From Verrucomicrobiota bacterium (GTDB taxonomy: Bacteria > Verrucomicrobiota > Verrucomicrobiia > Limisphaerales > JACDHS01), in NCBI GenBank assembly GCA_013820875.1, contig JACDHS010000002.1:1-64000 (forward strand): a DNA stretch of 64,000 bases, written 5' to 3'. Each line of letters opens with the position of its first letter. The first letter of the stretch is position 1. A program made the translations under genes and the position numbers. Positions 33,655 through 44,200 of this stretch are shown here, one piece after another. A model generated the notes under the pieces. That model was not told where the DNA came from, did not search any database, and saw only the letters and a program-made list of their open reading frames with translations.

Positions 33655-36600
33655 ATGGAACTGATTTTTATCGGCCTGCTCCTCCTTCTATTTCTGATCA
33701 TCGCACCGATTGTGGCGCTGGTAAGATCGAGCAGGCTTTCGCGCGAGATGGAGGACCTGCAATTCAAGCTGCGCAGCGCGGAAACGGAGTTGCTCAAAGT
33801 GAGGCGTCTCGTCGAAACGTTGCAGAAGCCCGAAACGCCGCCGACCGAATTCACCGCTCCACCGCCAGCGGAAGAAACAATTCCAGCACCTCACCTGGAA
33901 CAGGTTGTCAGTCATCCGCCGATTATTTCACCTGTTGCGGAACAGACCAAATCAGCGCCGGAAGTGCCACCACTATTTCCAGCAACGGAACCTCCGTTGC
34001 TTGCGAAAATTTCTGAAACACTCCCCCCTCTATCACAACCACCCACGCCATTCAAAACACCGGCCATCAATTGGGAACAATTCATGGGTGTAAAGTTGTT
34101 CGCCTGGATCGGCGGACTGGCCCTGTTCATCGGCGTCGCGTTGTTCCTGAAATATTCGTTTGAGCACGACCTCGTGCCGCCTGTCCTTCGTGCCACCATC
34201 GGCTTTGTCGCCGGTTTCGGCCTAGTTATTGGTGGCGTGCTGTTATCGAACAAGAAATACACGGTCACTTCACACACACTTTGTGCGACTGGTGTTGTCA
34301 TCCTCTACGCGGTGACGTTCGCCTGCCATTCCGTCTATCACTTCGCCTTGTTCGGTCAGATTTCGACTTTTCTATTGATGGCGCTGATCACGGCCACAGC
34401 TTTTCTGCTCGCGGTCCGCATGAATGCCATTGTGGTAGCCGTGCTCGGGATGCTCGGTGGATTTCTCACACCTGTTTTGCTTTCCACCGGACAGGACAAT
34501 CCATTCGGTTTGTTCGCTTACATTGCCCTGCTCGATGCGGGCTTAATAGCAGTGGCGCTGCATCGTCGCTGGCATTTTCTCACGCTCGCCGGAGCGCTGG
34601 GGACGGTGATCATGCAAATCGGTTGGACCGCAAAGTTCTTCGAAGTCGGCAAAGTGTACGTCGCGCTCGGAATATTCGGGACATTCAATCTATTGTTTCT
34701 CGCCGCATTTTATTTGGCCAATCGCCTTGGGCGTTTGAGCGATTGGATGAAAGGCGCCTCACTCCTGATTTTCTTTTTCACATTTGCCTTCGCCTTTTAT
34801 CTTATGAGCGTTCCGGCGCTCGGATTGCGACCGGGAACGATCTTCGCATTTGTGCTCCTGGCCGATTTGTGTGTGGTGGCGGTGGTTTTGTTGCATGCGA
34901 AAATGATCTCCGCGCACATGGTGTCTGGCGCCTTCGCGTTCGTGTTACTGACGATATGGACCATGCGATTCCTCAATACGTCCCTGCTATTCTGGGCGCT
35001 TGGGTTGTATTTGCTCTTCGCCATTCTGCACTCAGTCTTTCCAATCGTGCTGCAGCGGTCACGTCCGGGCACCGCACCGACCTGGTGCGCACATCTGTTT
35101 CCACCATTGGCTTTGTTGCTCGTGATGCTGCCGATTTTGAATCTCCCTGAACTTTCCTTCCTGGTTTGGATATGTGTCCTGCTTGTGAACCTGCTGGCGA
35201 TCGGTATCGCCATCGTAACAGCCTCGCTGTTCGCCATTTTTGCGGTGCTGCTCCTGACCTTGTTTTCGATGGCGTTATGGATATTCAAGATTCCATCAGA
35301 ACTGACACTGCTGCCGGAATCGCTTTTCCTCATCGGTGGATTCGCCATCTTCTTTTTTGCCGCCGGCATCTTTGCATCGCGGAAAATTCTGGCCAAATGG
35401 AACGAGGAGCCCAAACAGGCAACTCCCTCGATGTTCTCGTTCCTTGAGAACCGAGAAACGACCATGGCACTACTCCCGGCATTCTCCGCCATCTTGCCAT
35501 TCCTGTTGCTCATGATGGTGTCGATGAAGCTGCCGATGACGAATCCCTTTCCGCTCTTTGGATTGGCGCTGTTGCTGATTGTTCTGGTGCTCGGAGTGGC
35601 CCATGCGCTTCGTCAGGATTTTCTCGCGCCGGTGGGCCTGGCCAGTGTGCTGGCGCTGGAATATCTGTGGCATCTGGATCATTTTCGCCCGGAGACGGGT
35701 GCCGGACCACTCGGATGGTACCTGGTGTTCACGTTCATCTTTGGATTATTTCCGTTTGCCTTCCACAAACGTTTCGCCGACCTGCCAATCACCTGGGCGA
35801 CTGCCGCGCTTTCGGCGCCGCTCCATTTCTTTCTCGTGCATCAAACCGTGTCCGCGCTGTATCCGAATAACTTCATGGGATTGTTGCCCGCGGTATTCGC
35901 CATTCCTCCTCTGCTTGGACTGGTCTTCCTGTTGCGGAAAGTGCCCGCCGATAATCCAATCAAGTTAAGTCAACTCGCATGGTTCGGAGGTGTGACCCTC
36001 TTTTTCATTACGCTGATCTTCCCAATACAGTTTGAACGTGAATGGATCACGCTCGGTTGGGCTTTGGAAGGAGCAGCCTTGCTTTGGTTGTTCCATCGTG
36101 TGCCGCACCCCGGCTTGCGCATAGTGGGCATTGGGCTGCTGCTGATTGCTTTTGTGCGACTGGCTTTGAATCCAGCAGTGCTGGAGTATCATCCCCGCAC
36201 GGAGACACCCATTCTAAATTGGTATCTCTATGCCTACCTCGTCGCGGCTGCCAGTATGTTCGCTGGCGCGCGGTTCCTGGCAGCTCCTCGTGATATTGTG
36301 TTCGGCAAAAAGGTAACGCCTCTGTTGTATTCGCTCGGAACCATTCTCCTTTTTCTGCTGGTGAACATTCAAATCGCCGATTACTTCAGCGATGGAAGGA
36401 CCCTTACGTTCCAGTTCTCCGGGAACTTCGCTCGCGACATGACTTACACCATTGCGTGGGCGCTGTTTGCGTTTGCACTCCTGTTGATCGGGATTCTTAA
36501 AAGGGTTCCCGGCGTACGTTATGCAGCGGTCGGACTCTTGAGCCTGACGTTGTTAAAACTGTTCTTCCACGATTTGGCGCACCTGAAACAACTCTATCGC

Positions 36601-36696
36601 ATCGGCGCTTTGATCAGCGTGGCGGTGATTGCGATGTTGGCGTCGTTTATCTATCAGAAGTTTTTGTCGAGCAATCCTGTGGAGGAGAAGGAATAA
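33655..36696 (+). CDS. DUF2339 giant polytopic membrane protein
   Basis: About 1013 residues from the ATG at 33655 (a TTG 15 bases upstream also opens the frame). An N-terminal anchor (FIGLLLLLFLIIAPIVALV) is followed by a short coiled coil (LSREMEDLQFKLRSAETELL), a Pro-rich linker to residue ~135, and then more than 20 membrane helices. The start of the helical part, WEQFMGVKLFAWIGGLALFI, is the DUF2339 signature. Function is unknown; members are thought to act in the cell envelope. The stop is 15 bp from the convergent toxin gene. Confidence 0.9.
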   Translation: MELIFIGLLLLLFLIIAPIVALVRSSRLSREMEDLQFKLRSAETELLKVRRLVETLQKPETPPTEFTAPPPAEETIPAPHLEQVVSHPPIISPVAEQTKSAPEVPPLFPATEPPLLAKISETLPPLSQPPTPFKTPAINWEQFMGVKLFAWIGGLALFIGVALFLKYSFEHDLVPPVLRATIGFVAGFGLVIGGVLLSNKKYTVTSHTLCATGVVILYAVTFACHSVYHFALFGQISTFLLMALITATAFLLAVRMNAIVVAVLGMLGGFLTPVLLSTGQDNPFGLFAYIALLDAGLIAVALHRRWHFLTLAGALGTVIMQIGWTAKFFEVGKVYVALGIFGTFNLLFLAAFYLANRLGRLSDWMKGASLLIFFFTFAFAFYLMSVPALGLRPGTIFAFVLLADLCVVAVVLLHAKMISAHMVSGAFAFVLLTIWTMRFLNTSLLFWALGLYLLFAILHSVFPIVLQRSRPGTAPTWCAHLFPPLALLLVMLPILNLPELSFLVWICVLLVNLLAIGIAIVTASLFAIFAVLLLTLFSMALWIFKIPSELTLLPESLFLIGGFAIFFFAAGIFASRKILAKWNEEPKQATPSMFSFLENRETTMALLPAFSAILPFLLLMMVSMKLPMTNPFPLFGLALLLIVLVLGVAHALRQDFLAPVGLASVLALEYLWHLDHFRPETGAGPLGWYLVFTFIFGLFPFAFHKRFADLPITWATAALSAPLHFFLVHQTVSALYPNNFMGLLPAVFAIPPLLGLVFLLRKVPADNPIKLSQLAWFGGVTLFFITLIFPIQFEREWITLGWALEGAALLWLFHRVPHPGLRIVGIGLLLIAFVRLALNPAVLEYHPRTETPILNWYLYAYLVAAASMFAGARFLAAPRDIVFGKKVTPLLYSLGTILLFLLVNIQIADYFSDGRTLTFQFSGNFARDMTYTIAWALFAFALLLIGILKRVPGVRYAAVGLLSLTLLKLFFHDLAHLKQLYRIGALISVAVIAMLASFIYQKFLSSNPVEEKE

Positions 36697-36711
36697 TTCC
36701 CAGGTGCCAGA

Positions 36712-37029
36712 TCAAAGGGCGCATGCTTTTATAAGAGCAGCCTTGATGGCTTTCAAATCGGATTCAGCCAACGTTCCGAGCCGCCGTTCAAAGCGGACTG
36801 ATGGCAATGAGCCAATGCCTTGCACATTTGCCACGGACTCCGGATCAAGAAAAGATAAATGCCCTAAAGAGACTTCCAATTCACTGCCGCGATTTTGCCT
36901 AGTGATTGGAATGTAGATAATTAACGAACGAGGGACATCAAGATTGTCGGCAATGAGAACTGCGGCAGGACGCGTTTTTGCAACCATGCCCATATCCACG
37001 AGCCAGATTTCACCATGACGCGGGTTCAT
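36712..37029 (-). CDS. MazF/PemK-type endoribonuclease toxin
   Basis: 105 residues from the ATG at 37029, chosen because it opens with the family signature MNPRHGEIWLVDMG. Further motifs are TRPAAVLIADNL, IIYIPITRQNRG and the NVQGIGSLPSVRFERRLGTL stretch, where Arg and Thr/Ser form the usual active site. MazF-type toxins cut single-stranded RNA at short sites. The gene overlaps the upstream antitoxin gene by four bases, giving a standard antitoxin-toxin order. Confidence 0.9.
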   Translation of the reverse strand: MNPRHGEIWLVDMGMVAKTRPAAVLIADNLDVPRSLIIYIPITRQNRGSELEVSLGHLSFLDPESVANVQGIGSLPSVRFERRLGTLAESDLKAIKAALIKACAL

Positions 37030-37217
37030 TTGCTGTCGAGAATTTCGAGAACTTCCTGTTCTACTTCCCGAGTAGGGCGCACGTCGGCCCAAACCTCATC
37101 CTCGCGCTGGCGAGTAAGAAACCTTAAATAGTGCAGAACTTCGCGCAGCACCGGTTCAGGCTGATGCTTGATTTCTTCCAGTAAGATTTCTTGCGCACTC
37201 ATGTCGTAATTATCCAT
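37026..37217 (-). CDS. Antitoxin partner of the MazF-type toxin
   Basis: 63 residues, acidic (DEVWADVRPTREVEQEVLEI), with a helix-rich N-terminal part (EILLEEIKHQPEPVLREVLH). The pattern resembles the DUF2281-like and VapB-like small antitoxins. It lies directly before the toxin and overlaps it by ATGA. A Met at residue 6 (37202) could also start. It would neutralise the toxin and repress the pair; no operator was picked. Confidence 0.8.
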   Translation of the reverse strand: MDNYDMSAQEILLEEIKHQPEPVLREVLHYLRFLTRQREDEVWADVRPTREVEQEVLEILDSK

Positions 37218-37247
37218 AGAAGACAGACGGGAGCAAGTTGCCGTTTA

Positions 37248-37721
37248 TCAGCTATCCCCGCCCAGCTCCAATTTCGGAGGCGCATCGGTCGCCAGCGGAT
37301 TTGTCACGAAACCATTTAACTCCAACTTTCCCAACCACACCTCGATCAGCAGCAAGACCTCCGCAATATTCAACTGTTCGTGAATGGATGGATATTTTTG
37401 TAAATTCGTTCGCGCTAATTTGAAAAGCGCTGAAGAGGGACGGAGTCGCGGGTATTTCAAGGAATGCTTTTGCAAATGAACAAAGGCACCGGCCAATTGG
37501 ATCAATCCTTTGTAATACGCGTAATTGGGGCCGTGCCGATCAGAAAGCCAGAGTTCTTCCAGTACATCGTGCGCTTCATAGAATTGCTCGCGATTGAAAC
37601 ATTCGAAATAGCCCAGGTAATGCGCAGGGAGGCTCTGTCCCTGGCATGATTCGATCAATTGCGCGATCCTCGGACTCTTGTGACTCACGGGAATCAAGAT
37701 AAGTTCCCCTGCCCGGTTCAC
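37248..37721 (-). CDS. DUF309-domain protein
   Basis: 157 residues starting with GTG. The DUF309 signature is clear: FNREQFYEAHDVLEELWL followed by YYKGLIQLAGAFVHLQKH and the PRLRPSSALFKLARTNL segment. Members are small all-helical proteins of unknown function. It lies divergent from parB with a 42 bp gap, so their promoters overlap, and on the same strand as the toxin-antitoxin pair. Confidence 0.9.
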   Translation of the reverse strand: MNRAGELILIPVSHKSPRIAQLIESCQGQSLPAHYLGYFECFNREQFYEAHDVLEELWLSDRHGPNYAYYKGLIQLAGAFVHLQKHSLKYPRLRPSSALFKLARTNLQKYPSIHEQLNIAEVLLLIEVWLGKLELNGFVTNPLATDAPPKLELGGDS

Positions 37722-37763
37722 AATTTTCTTTTTCCAAGGCGGTTTCCACTTATCCTTCGTGCA

Positions 37764-38696
37764 ATGGCAAAACCAGTCTTAGGTCGCGGTTTAGGTGCTT
37801 TGCTGGGTGGCGTTTCTGCCGCCGCTGCAAAAGCCTCACCGTTTTCGTCGCAACCGCCCGCTCCCGCGCCTGCGGCTCCCGCCGACCAACGCAACATGGT
37901 GCTGACGATTGCCGTCAACCGCATCCGCCCCTGTTCTTTTCAGCCGCGCAAAGCGTTCACCGAAGAAACACTCCGCGAACTGGCCGATTCCATTAAAGAA
38001 AAAGGCATCGTCCAACCACTCATCGTCCGCCAGAACGGTGATAATTTCGAATTGATCGCTGGCGAACGTCGCTGGCGCGCCGCCCAACTCGCCGGTCTGA
38101 CCGAATTACCGGTGATCGTTCGCAAAGCCGACGATCGCGATCTCCTGGAATTGGCCCTGATCGAAAATCTTCAGCGCGAAAACCTGAATCCAATTGAAGA
38201 AGCGCTTGGTTACGGTGAATTGGTCACCCGATATTCGCTCACCCAGGAAGAGGTCGCTGGCAAAGTCGGCAAAAGCCGGGCCGTCGTGGCGAATGCACTC
38301 CGTTTACTGAAACTGGCCTCCGACATCCAGGCGCATGTGCGCGATGGCCGCATCTCCGTTGGACACGCCAAGGTCATTCTCGGTCTCACCAGTTTCGAGC
38401 ATCAACAACTCGCAGCTGATCGCGTGATCCGCGACGCCTTAAGTGTGCGTCAGACAGAAGAACTGGTCGGCGTTCTGCAAAATCCATCCACCCCTTCCAC
38501 CTCCGGCACGGGTACAAAAAGGGCGACAGCCAACCGCGACGCCCACGTCATGGATGTGGAAAATAAACTGCAAGAAAAGTTCGGCACCAAAGTTTCGCTC
38601 CGCTACAAAAAGGGCAAAGGCTCCGTCGAAATCAAATTTTTTAGTGACGATGATTTGGAGCGGATCCTCAGCATCACCGGGGTCAAGGTTGATTAA
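37764..38696 (+). CDS. parB: Chromosome-partitioning protein ParB
   Basis: 310 residues from the ATG at 37764 (MAKPVLGRGLGALLGG, the classical ParB start); an earlier in-frame start lies within the divergent gene. The Ala/Pro-rich linker precedes the ParB nuclease-fold N-terminal domain with the CTP-binding motifs GIVQPLIVR and GERRWRAAQLAG, the ENLQRENLNPIEEALGY segment, and a helix-turn-helix (TQEEVAGKVGKSRAVVANAL). The C-terminal dimerisation segment ends the protein. ParB loads on parS and forms a CTP-driven clamp. No parA and no clear parS were found in the window, so this copy is separated from its usual partner. Confidence 0.93.
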   Translation: MAKPVLGRGLGALLGGVSAAAAKASPFSSQPPAPAPAAPADQRNMVLTIAVNRIRPCSFQPRKAFTEETLRELADSIKEKGIVQPLIVRQNGDNFELIAGERRWRAAQLAGLTELPVIVRKADDRDLLELALIENLQRENLNPIEEALGYGELVTRYSLTQEEVAGKVGKSRAVVANALRLLKLASDIQAHVRDGRISVGHAKVILGLTSFEHQQLAADRVIRDALSVRQTEELVGVLQNPSTPSTSGTGTKRATANRDAHVMDVENKLQEKFGTKVSLRYKKGKGSVEIKFFSDDDLERILSITGVKVD

Positions 38697-38787
38697 GCGG
38701 TTGCATGGCTGAATCGTTACATAGTTACATCGTCTCCGCTCTGATTCCCATGCAACGATGCAACCATTCCACTATTCACTAAGACAA

Positions 38788-39912
38788 ATGAATACACCCG
38801 AGCTTCGCGAGCAGTGCGCTCAACAACTCCTTGCCTCGCTGGATAAAGCCAAAAGCTTGACCGCCTTCTGTGGTCTCGACGGTTTCGTGGATGAAATCGT
38901 TCACCTGGTGGACAAGCGGTATGACGCCCACAACTTCGATCGCGTCCCAACCATCGCAAAATTTGCCGAACGCCTCGCAGGCGCAGCCGGCAGGAGCACG
39001 AATGTTGAGATGGTAAACAAGATCACCAAACTCGGTGGCAATGGACCGATCATGGCAAATGCGCTGGCGAGTTTCGGTTTGCAGGTGACCTACCTCGGCA
39101 ATCTCGGCTATCCGAACTTGCATCCCATCTTCGACGAATTCGCGAAACGCTCGGAAGTCCATACCATTGCTGAACCGGGCCATACCGATGCGCTCGAATT
39201 CGAAGACGGCAAAATCATGATGGGCAAACATGATTCGCTCAAGGAAGTGAACTGGGCGAATATTCAGTCCCGTTTCGGCCGTGAGAAATTTGTCGCTAAG
39301 TTCGGGAGCGCCGATCTGGTGGGATTTGTGAACTGGACGATGCTCCCGTATATGAGCGATATCTGGGAATCGTTGCAGACGGAAATCTGTCCAACCCTGA
39401 GCGGGCCGCGCCGCAAAATCTTTTTTGATCTCGCTGATCCCGAAAAGCGCAAGCAGCCCGATATTCTCCGCGCCCTGGAGCTCATCTCGAAATTCCAGAC
39501 CTACTTCGACGTCATTCTCGGCCTGAATGAGAAGGAGGCGTATGAGATTGGCAAGGTCTATGGAATCACCCCCAAGGCGCAAACGCCGGAATGCCTTTCC
39601 CTGCTCGCACGCGAAATCAGGAAACGGTTATGTATCGATACACTTGTCGTGCATCCCGTCACCTACGCTCTTGCGGTGAGCAACGATACGGTGGATCTGG
39701 CGGACGGTCCTCACGTCGGAATCCCGCTCATCACCACCGGTGCCGGTGATCATTTTAATTCCGGTTTTTGTCTCGGCAAATTACTCGGGCTGAACAACGC
39801 GATGAGTGTCCTGACCGGCGTCACCACTAGCGGGTTCTACGTTCGCACCGCCCAAAGCCCCACCATCCCGCAACTGGCCGACATGATGCGCAACTGGCCA
39901 GTGAAGGAGTAG
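38788..39912 (+). CDS. PfkB-family carbohydrate kinase
   Basis: 374 residues from the ATG at 38788. The Gly-rich NKITKLGGNGPIMANALASF segment is the first PfkB signature. The second, ITTGAGDHFNSGFCLG, holds the catalytic Asp and anion hole. Early LDGFVDEIVHLVDKRYD resembles the substrate lid region. Family members phosphorylate sugars or nucleosides; the specificity cannot be told. It follows parB by 91 bp on the same strand, so it may share a transcript. Confidence 0.88.
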   Translation: MNTPELREQCAQQLLASLDKAKSLTAFCGLDGFVDEIVHLVDKRYDAHNFDRVPTIAKFAERLAGAAGRSTNVEMVNKITKLGGNGPIMANALASFGLQVTYLGNLGYPNLHPIFDEFAKRSEVHTIAEPGHTDALEFEDGKIMMGKHDSLKEVNWANIQSRFGREKFVAKFGSADLVGFVNWTMLPYMSDIWESLQTEICPTLSGPRRKIFFDLADPEKRKQPDILRALELISKFQTYFDVILGLNEKEAYEIGKVYGITPKAQTPECLSLLAREIRKRLCIDTLVVHPVTYALAVSNDTVDLADGPHVGIPLITTGAGDHFNSGFCLGKLLGLNNAMSVLTGVTTSGFYVRTAQSPTIPQLADMMRNWPVKE

Positions 39913-39940
39913 TTTGCCGTAGAGGCACAGAGGGGAAATT

Positions 39941-39972
39941 TAACCACGAATAAACACTAATAGACACGAATT
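39941..39972 (+). repeat. Copy of the dispersed 'accacgaatg' word family
   Basis: The 32 bases 'taaccacgaataaacactaa...' follow the kinase gene. Near copies exist at 6324 (inverted), 51195, 51324 (inverted) and 62433. Confidence 0.7.
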
Positions 39973-40125
39973 GGGGAAGCGGTTGGCATTACCCACAAGT
40001 TTCAATCCCAGCTTCCAACCCCAACGGGGTGTGCGCTGGTGAAGCCAGCAACAACGTGGGTGGTGCACAGAAAGCCTTCACGCCGTCTCCTTGTAATGGT
40101 CAAAAGAAATGACCAGACTTGCCCC

Positions 40126-41004
40126 ATGAGTCTGCGCACACGAATCCTTGTCGGATTGGCATGCTTGAGTGTTGCTGCGGCAATTGGATTGTTTTTCTGG
40201 TCTGACAAAGAGCCTCAATACAAAGGCCGCACCGTCACAGAATGGACCTACGTTTATGCGGCTGCGCGTTTGGACGGTGACCAACTTGGGGCACAAGAAG
40301 CGGAGTATGCGATCAAGCAGATAGGAACCAACGGAATCCCTGCCATCCTTGCGTGTATCAGTCAGGAAAAAGGAAGGTCGCAGGAACCTTCCTTTATGAC
40401 GAAAATACCACTGATGGGTGATTGGATTCTGGATGCAAGACAGAAGCGAGAAGACAAAGCGTTCGCGGCTGAAAATTTTTTTCATTTGCTGGGCTCCCAA
40501 TGCACATCGGCGATCCCTCAATTGTCCCGAATAGTCGACACTTCCACAGATGTTGATGTTCGCCATCGGGCGATAACTTCTCTTCTTTCCATTGGAGACG
40601 AAGCATTGCCGATTTTTGCCAGGTTCATTGGAGAACCTGAGCATCCTGCCCGATTGTTGGCCGTCGGGCTTCTTTCGATACGGTTTTATTCTAAAGGCCT
40701 TACCAATGGGGTACACTTGATTCCTCATCTTTCCAGCTTGAGCACAAATGCAAATACGCAGGTTGCAGCAAAGGCTGTTCGTGCTCTGGCGATCTTGGCA
40801 CCTAATCCGCAGATTGCCGTTTCCATCGCTCTCAACGCTTTCCAATCCACAAACGAACAAATGCGAGTTGCTGCTGTGTATGCATTCGGTGATCTGGGGC
40901 AAAAACAATACGTGGAGAGGGCATTGTCTGCCCCTGAAACACGAGTTCGTGAAACTGCCACGAACACTCTTCGGATGATGGACGAGAAAACCGAAAATGA
41001 ATGA
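40126..41004 (+). CDS. Membrane-anchored HEAT-repeat protein
   Basis: 292 residues from the ATG at 40126 (MSLRTRILVGLACLSVAAAI), which gives a proper signal anchor; longer starts exist. The rest consists of HEAT-like helical pairs: DVDVRHRAITSLLSIGDEAL, HPARLLAVGLLSIRF, NTQVAAKAVRALAILAPNPQ, NEQMRVAAVYAFGDLGQKQ and ETRVRETATNTLRMM. Such proteins are scaffolds. The gene stands alone; the following 238 bp hold no feature. Confidence 0.8.
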   Translation: MSLRTRILVGLACLSVAAAIGLFFWSDKEPQYKGRTVTEWTYVYAAARLDGDQLGAQEAEYAIKQIGTNGIPAILACISQEKGRSQEPSFMTKIPLMGDWILDARQKREDKAFAAENFFHLLGSQCTSAIPQLSRIVDTSTDVDVRHRAITSLLSIGDEALPIFARFIGEPEHPARLLAVGLLSIRFYSKGLTNGVHLIPHLSSLSTNANTQVAAKAVRALAILAPNPQIAVSIALNAFQSTNEQMRVAAVYAFGDLGQKQYVERALSAPETRVRETATNTLRMMDEKTENE

Positions 41005-41242
41005 ACCATTCGTTGAGGTTGAGCCTAGCCAATGTGCGCACAGCCACAAAAGCCTGCCCCGGTTCGCGAGCCGCGCGGGACCGACATCATCGGGTGCGTC
41101 TCTTGCCTGGAGGTATCAACCGTTCCAATTGCTTGCCGTATTCACGATTTACCCACAGCCAATGAGTATTCGGGATCTGCGCGATAAACGGCTTCAACAT
41201 TCTGGCAACTCGATTCAGCATCGGCATATACGACACACCTCA

Positions 41243-44200
41243 TCACTGGCCACGCAGGACACTGAATTCTTGAAAGAGTCGGACCGGCAAAGGTACGCCC
41301 ATCTTCCACGTGATTGACATTGGTTTTGAACCTTCCGCTTTTTCGAGGGTCACCGGGCCGCATGCGCGATAAGGGTCGTCAGCAGTCTTCCTCACAAACA
41401 ATTGGAAACTCCAGCCGTTGTCTTTGCTTTCGAGATACTGTTTGCCGATGGGGGTATCCGGGCCGGCAGAGTTTTGAGTCTGCCAATGAAATCGATCTAC
41501 ACTGATCGCATAATCGTGATAGGCAATGCGGTCATGAAACCCTTCTGATTTATCGAGCGTCACGAAGAGCAGTTCTATTTTTTGCTCTTTAAGCCGAACG
41601 ATTCCTTCTCGTGAGGACTGTCGTTTGGCCGCAGTGAGCCAACCTGCCGCTGTCAGAATTTCTCGTCGGTCGTAGGCAGCGTGCAAACACAACGGGAGCG
41701 CCTCCAAGCCAGGAACTGACCTGAACCGTAAATGCGTTTTGGATAAGAGCACTTTTCCGAGTTCAGATAGTTCCGCTCGCAGTTCCACAGACAACCGGGC
41801 CAGAAATTCTTCGCCCGTCCCCGTTTGTTTTTCCTGGCCATCAACCTGATAGGCGAGCATTTGCAACCGAAGTCCCTGACGATCACTCAATGGCTGAACC
41901 GGGACACTGCGGCTCGTTAAACCCATTAAGAGTTCGATTTGCTCTGGATCATCCCAGTGAAGGAGAGCACTGAAGCGACGTCCAAAGTATTCGTCCTCTC
42001 CACCTTCTTTTGAACTCACTAACCCAGCGGCCCGCCCCAGCGCGGTCCAACCGCTCGGACTTTGACTGCGATAAACTTCTTGAACCTGCAGCGCCTGGTC
42101 GTGAAGGAATTCCGCCAAATGGACATTCTGCCGACCGCGAAGGGCGATGTAACTTTGGAGTTCGCTGGTAAGACGTCGCCATGACTGGTTGATCGCCGTT
42201 CGGAGATTACGCAGTATCTGATCGCGCGTGACTTGTTGAAGTTGGATGTGACAGCCGGGCGGTAGAGAACTAAACCCATTCTCGAAAGCGTCGATCATTT
42301 CTCCACGTGCGAGTCCTGTAATTGTAGAGAACAAACGATCGAACCGGAAGTCAGCGCGATAACGTCCAACAAAATCTAGTATGAGACAGCTTTGTTTACC
42401 TTCTTTCAGACGCAGACCTCGTCCGATTTGCTGTTGAAATAGAACGGGGCTTTGTGTGGGTCGCAGCAATAGAAGTGTGTCCACCGCTGGAATATCGACA
42501 CCTTCATTGTACAAATCGCAGGTGACAATTGCACATACTTCGCCTCTGGCCAGACGATTGGGAGCCTGCCTCCGAACGTCGTCGTCGGTTTTGCCAACTA
42601 CGCATATAGCCGGTAGCCCGGCTTCGTTGAAAAACTGAGTCATGAATTCTGCGTGAGCAACACTGACGCAGAACACGAGCGTCTTGCTTCGGTTCGGATC
42701 GCCCGTCAGACGGCGCCACTCATTGACCACCAACCGGGCTCTCACTTCGTTTCCTGTTATGAGTTTCTCGATGGCCTCTTTTTCGCCCACCCTATTCCAG
42801 GGCACACTCGAAAAATCCGTTTCGTCGTCGCAGCCGTAATATTCGAACGGACATAAGAGTTGGAAATCCAGCGCGTGCCAGAGTCGAAGCTCAACCGCCG
42901 GAGAGCCATCCGGACGATTATCGAAATACGGAAAGATCGGTTTGCCGTCTGTTCGTTCAGGTGTGGCTGTCAGTCCCAGCAATATTTTTGGTTGAACGGA
43001 TGTTACCAACGCATCGAACCGCGTCGCGGCGAGGCGATGACATTCATCGAAGACGACAGTATGCCAGTGGTCCGGTCCGAATTTCGAAACGAGTTCTCGA
43101 CTCGCGGCGCTATCAATCGTTGTAAATAAATGATCATGACTGTGCGGTTCCAATCCGTCGGCTAAGAGTTCTCCAAACGAATTGTCCCGCAATACCTGGC
43201 GATAAGTTTGCAGCGCCTGGTTCAGGATTTCCTTGCGGTGGGCGACAAACAACAAGCGGGGACGTCCTCCCGTTTGATTGCATGTGGCTCGATAATCGAA
43301 GGCGGCAACGACGGTTTTCCCGGTGCCAGTTGCCGCGACGACCAAATTCCGATACCGCCCATGCTCTCGCTCGATCGAAAGCTGCTGCAACATGTCTTTT
43401 TGGTAATCCTTGGGATCGAGATCGAAGAAGGTTGTTGTGGCGGAAACAGAGTCGCCCGACTCACGCTTCAGCGCGCGAGATAATTCGACCCGATGGTCTT
43501 TGTTGTTTGGATCGTAATGCTGAAATTCGCCATCATTCCAAAGGGTTTCAAAATGAGCTTTGGCCCGAGTGAAAAGAGATGCTTGTCCTTGCTGGGTAAA
43601 CTTCACCGTCCACTCCAAACCACCCAGGAGTGCGGCTCCTGATAAATTTGCACTTCCGACGTATGCAGACCCGAAACCGGTGTTGCGTTGGAAAATCCAG
43701 GCTTTTGCATGAAGACGCGTACGTCTTCCGTCCAGCGACACTCTTACCTCACAGCCGGGAAGCCTGGCGAAGTAGTCGAGCGCTTCCATCTCCGTCGCTC
43801 CAATGTAGGTGGTGGTGAGAACTCGAATCTTGGTTTTAGATTCTCCAGACGCGTTCACTGCCGTCGCATTCTGAAGGATATCAAACAGTTTTCGAACTCC
43901 GGAGACGGTGATGAAGCTCACTAAAATGTCCACTCGATCGCAACAAGCGATCTCATGACGGAGCTCAGTCAAAAGCGATGGGGACCCCTTGCCGGCGGTG
44001 AACAACCAGGGTATGGCGAGGCCGGTGTCTGGAATCTGCGATGGGAAACCTGCTTTATGGACCGATTGTAATATCTCGGCGGGGTTGTTGATGGGATCCA
44101 CCCAACTTGCGCCGTCTCCGGCTTGCTGCCGGACAAAGCTCAATACTTTGTTAACGAGCTCTAACTGCCTCATCGCTTTCTCGCCGCGATCACCGCCCAC

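Noticed and set aside
38697..38787. parS site near parB
   Set aside because: No copy of the usual 16 bp parS palindrome (or a close variant) was found here or elsewhere in the window by eye.
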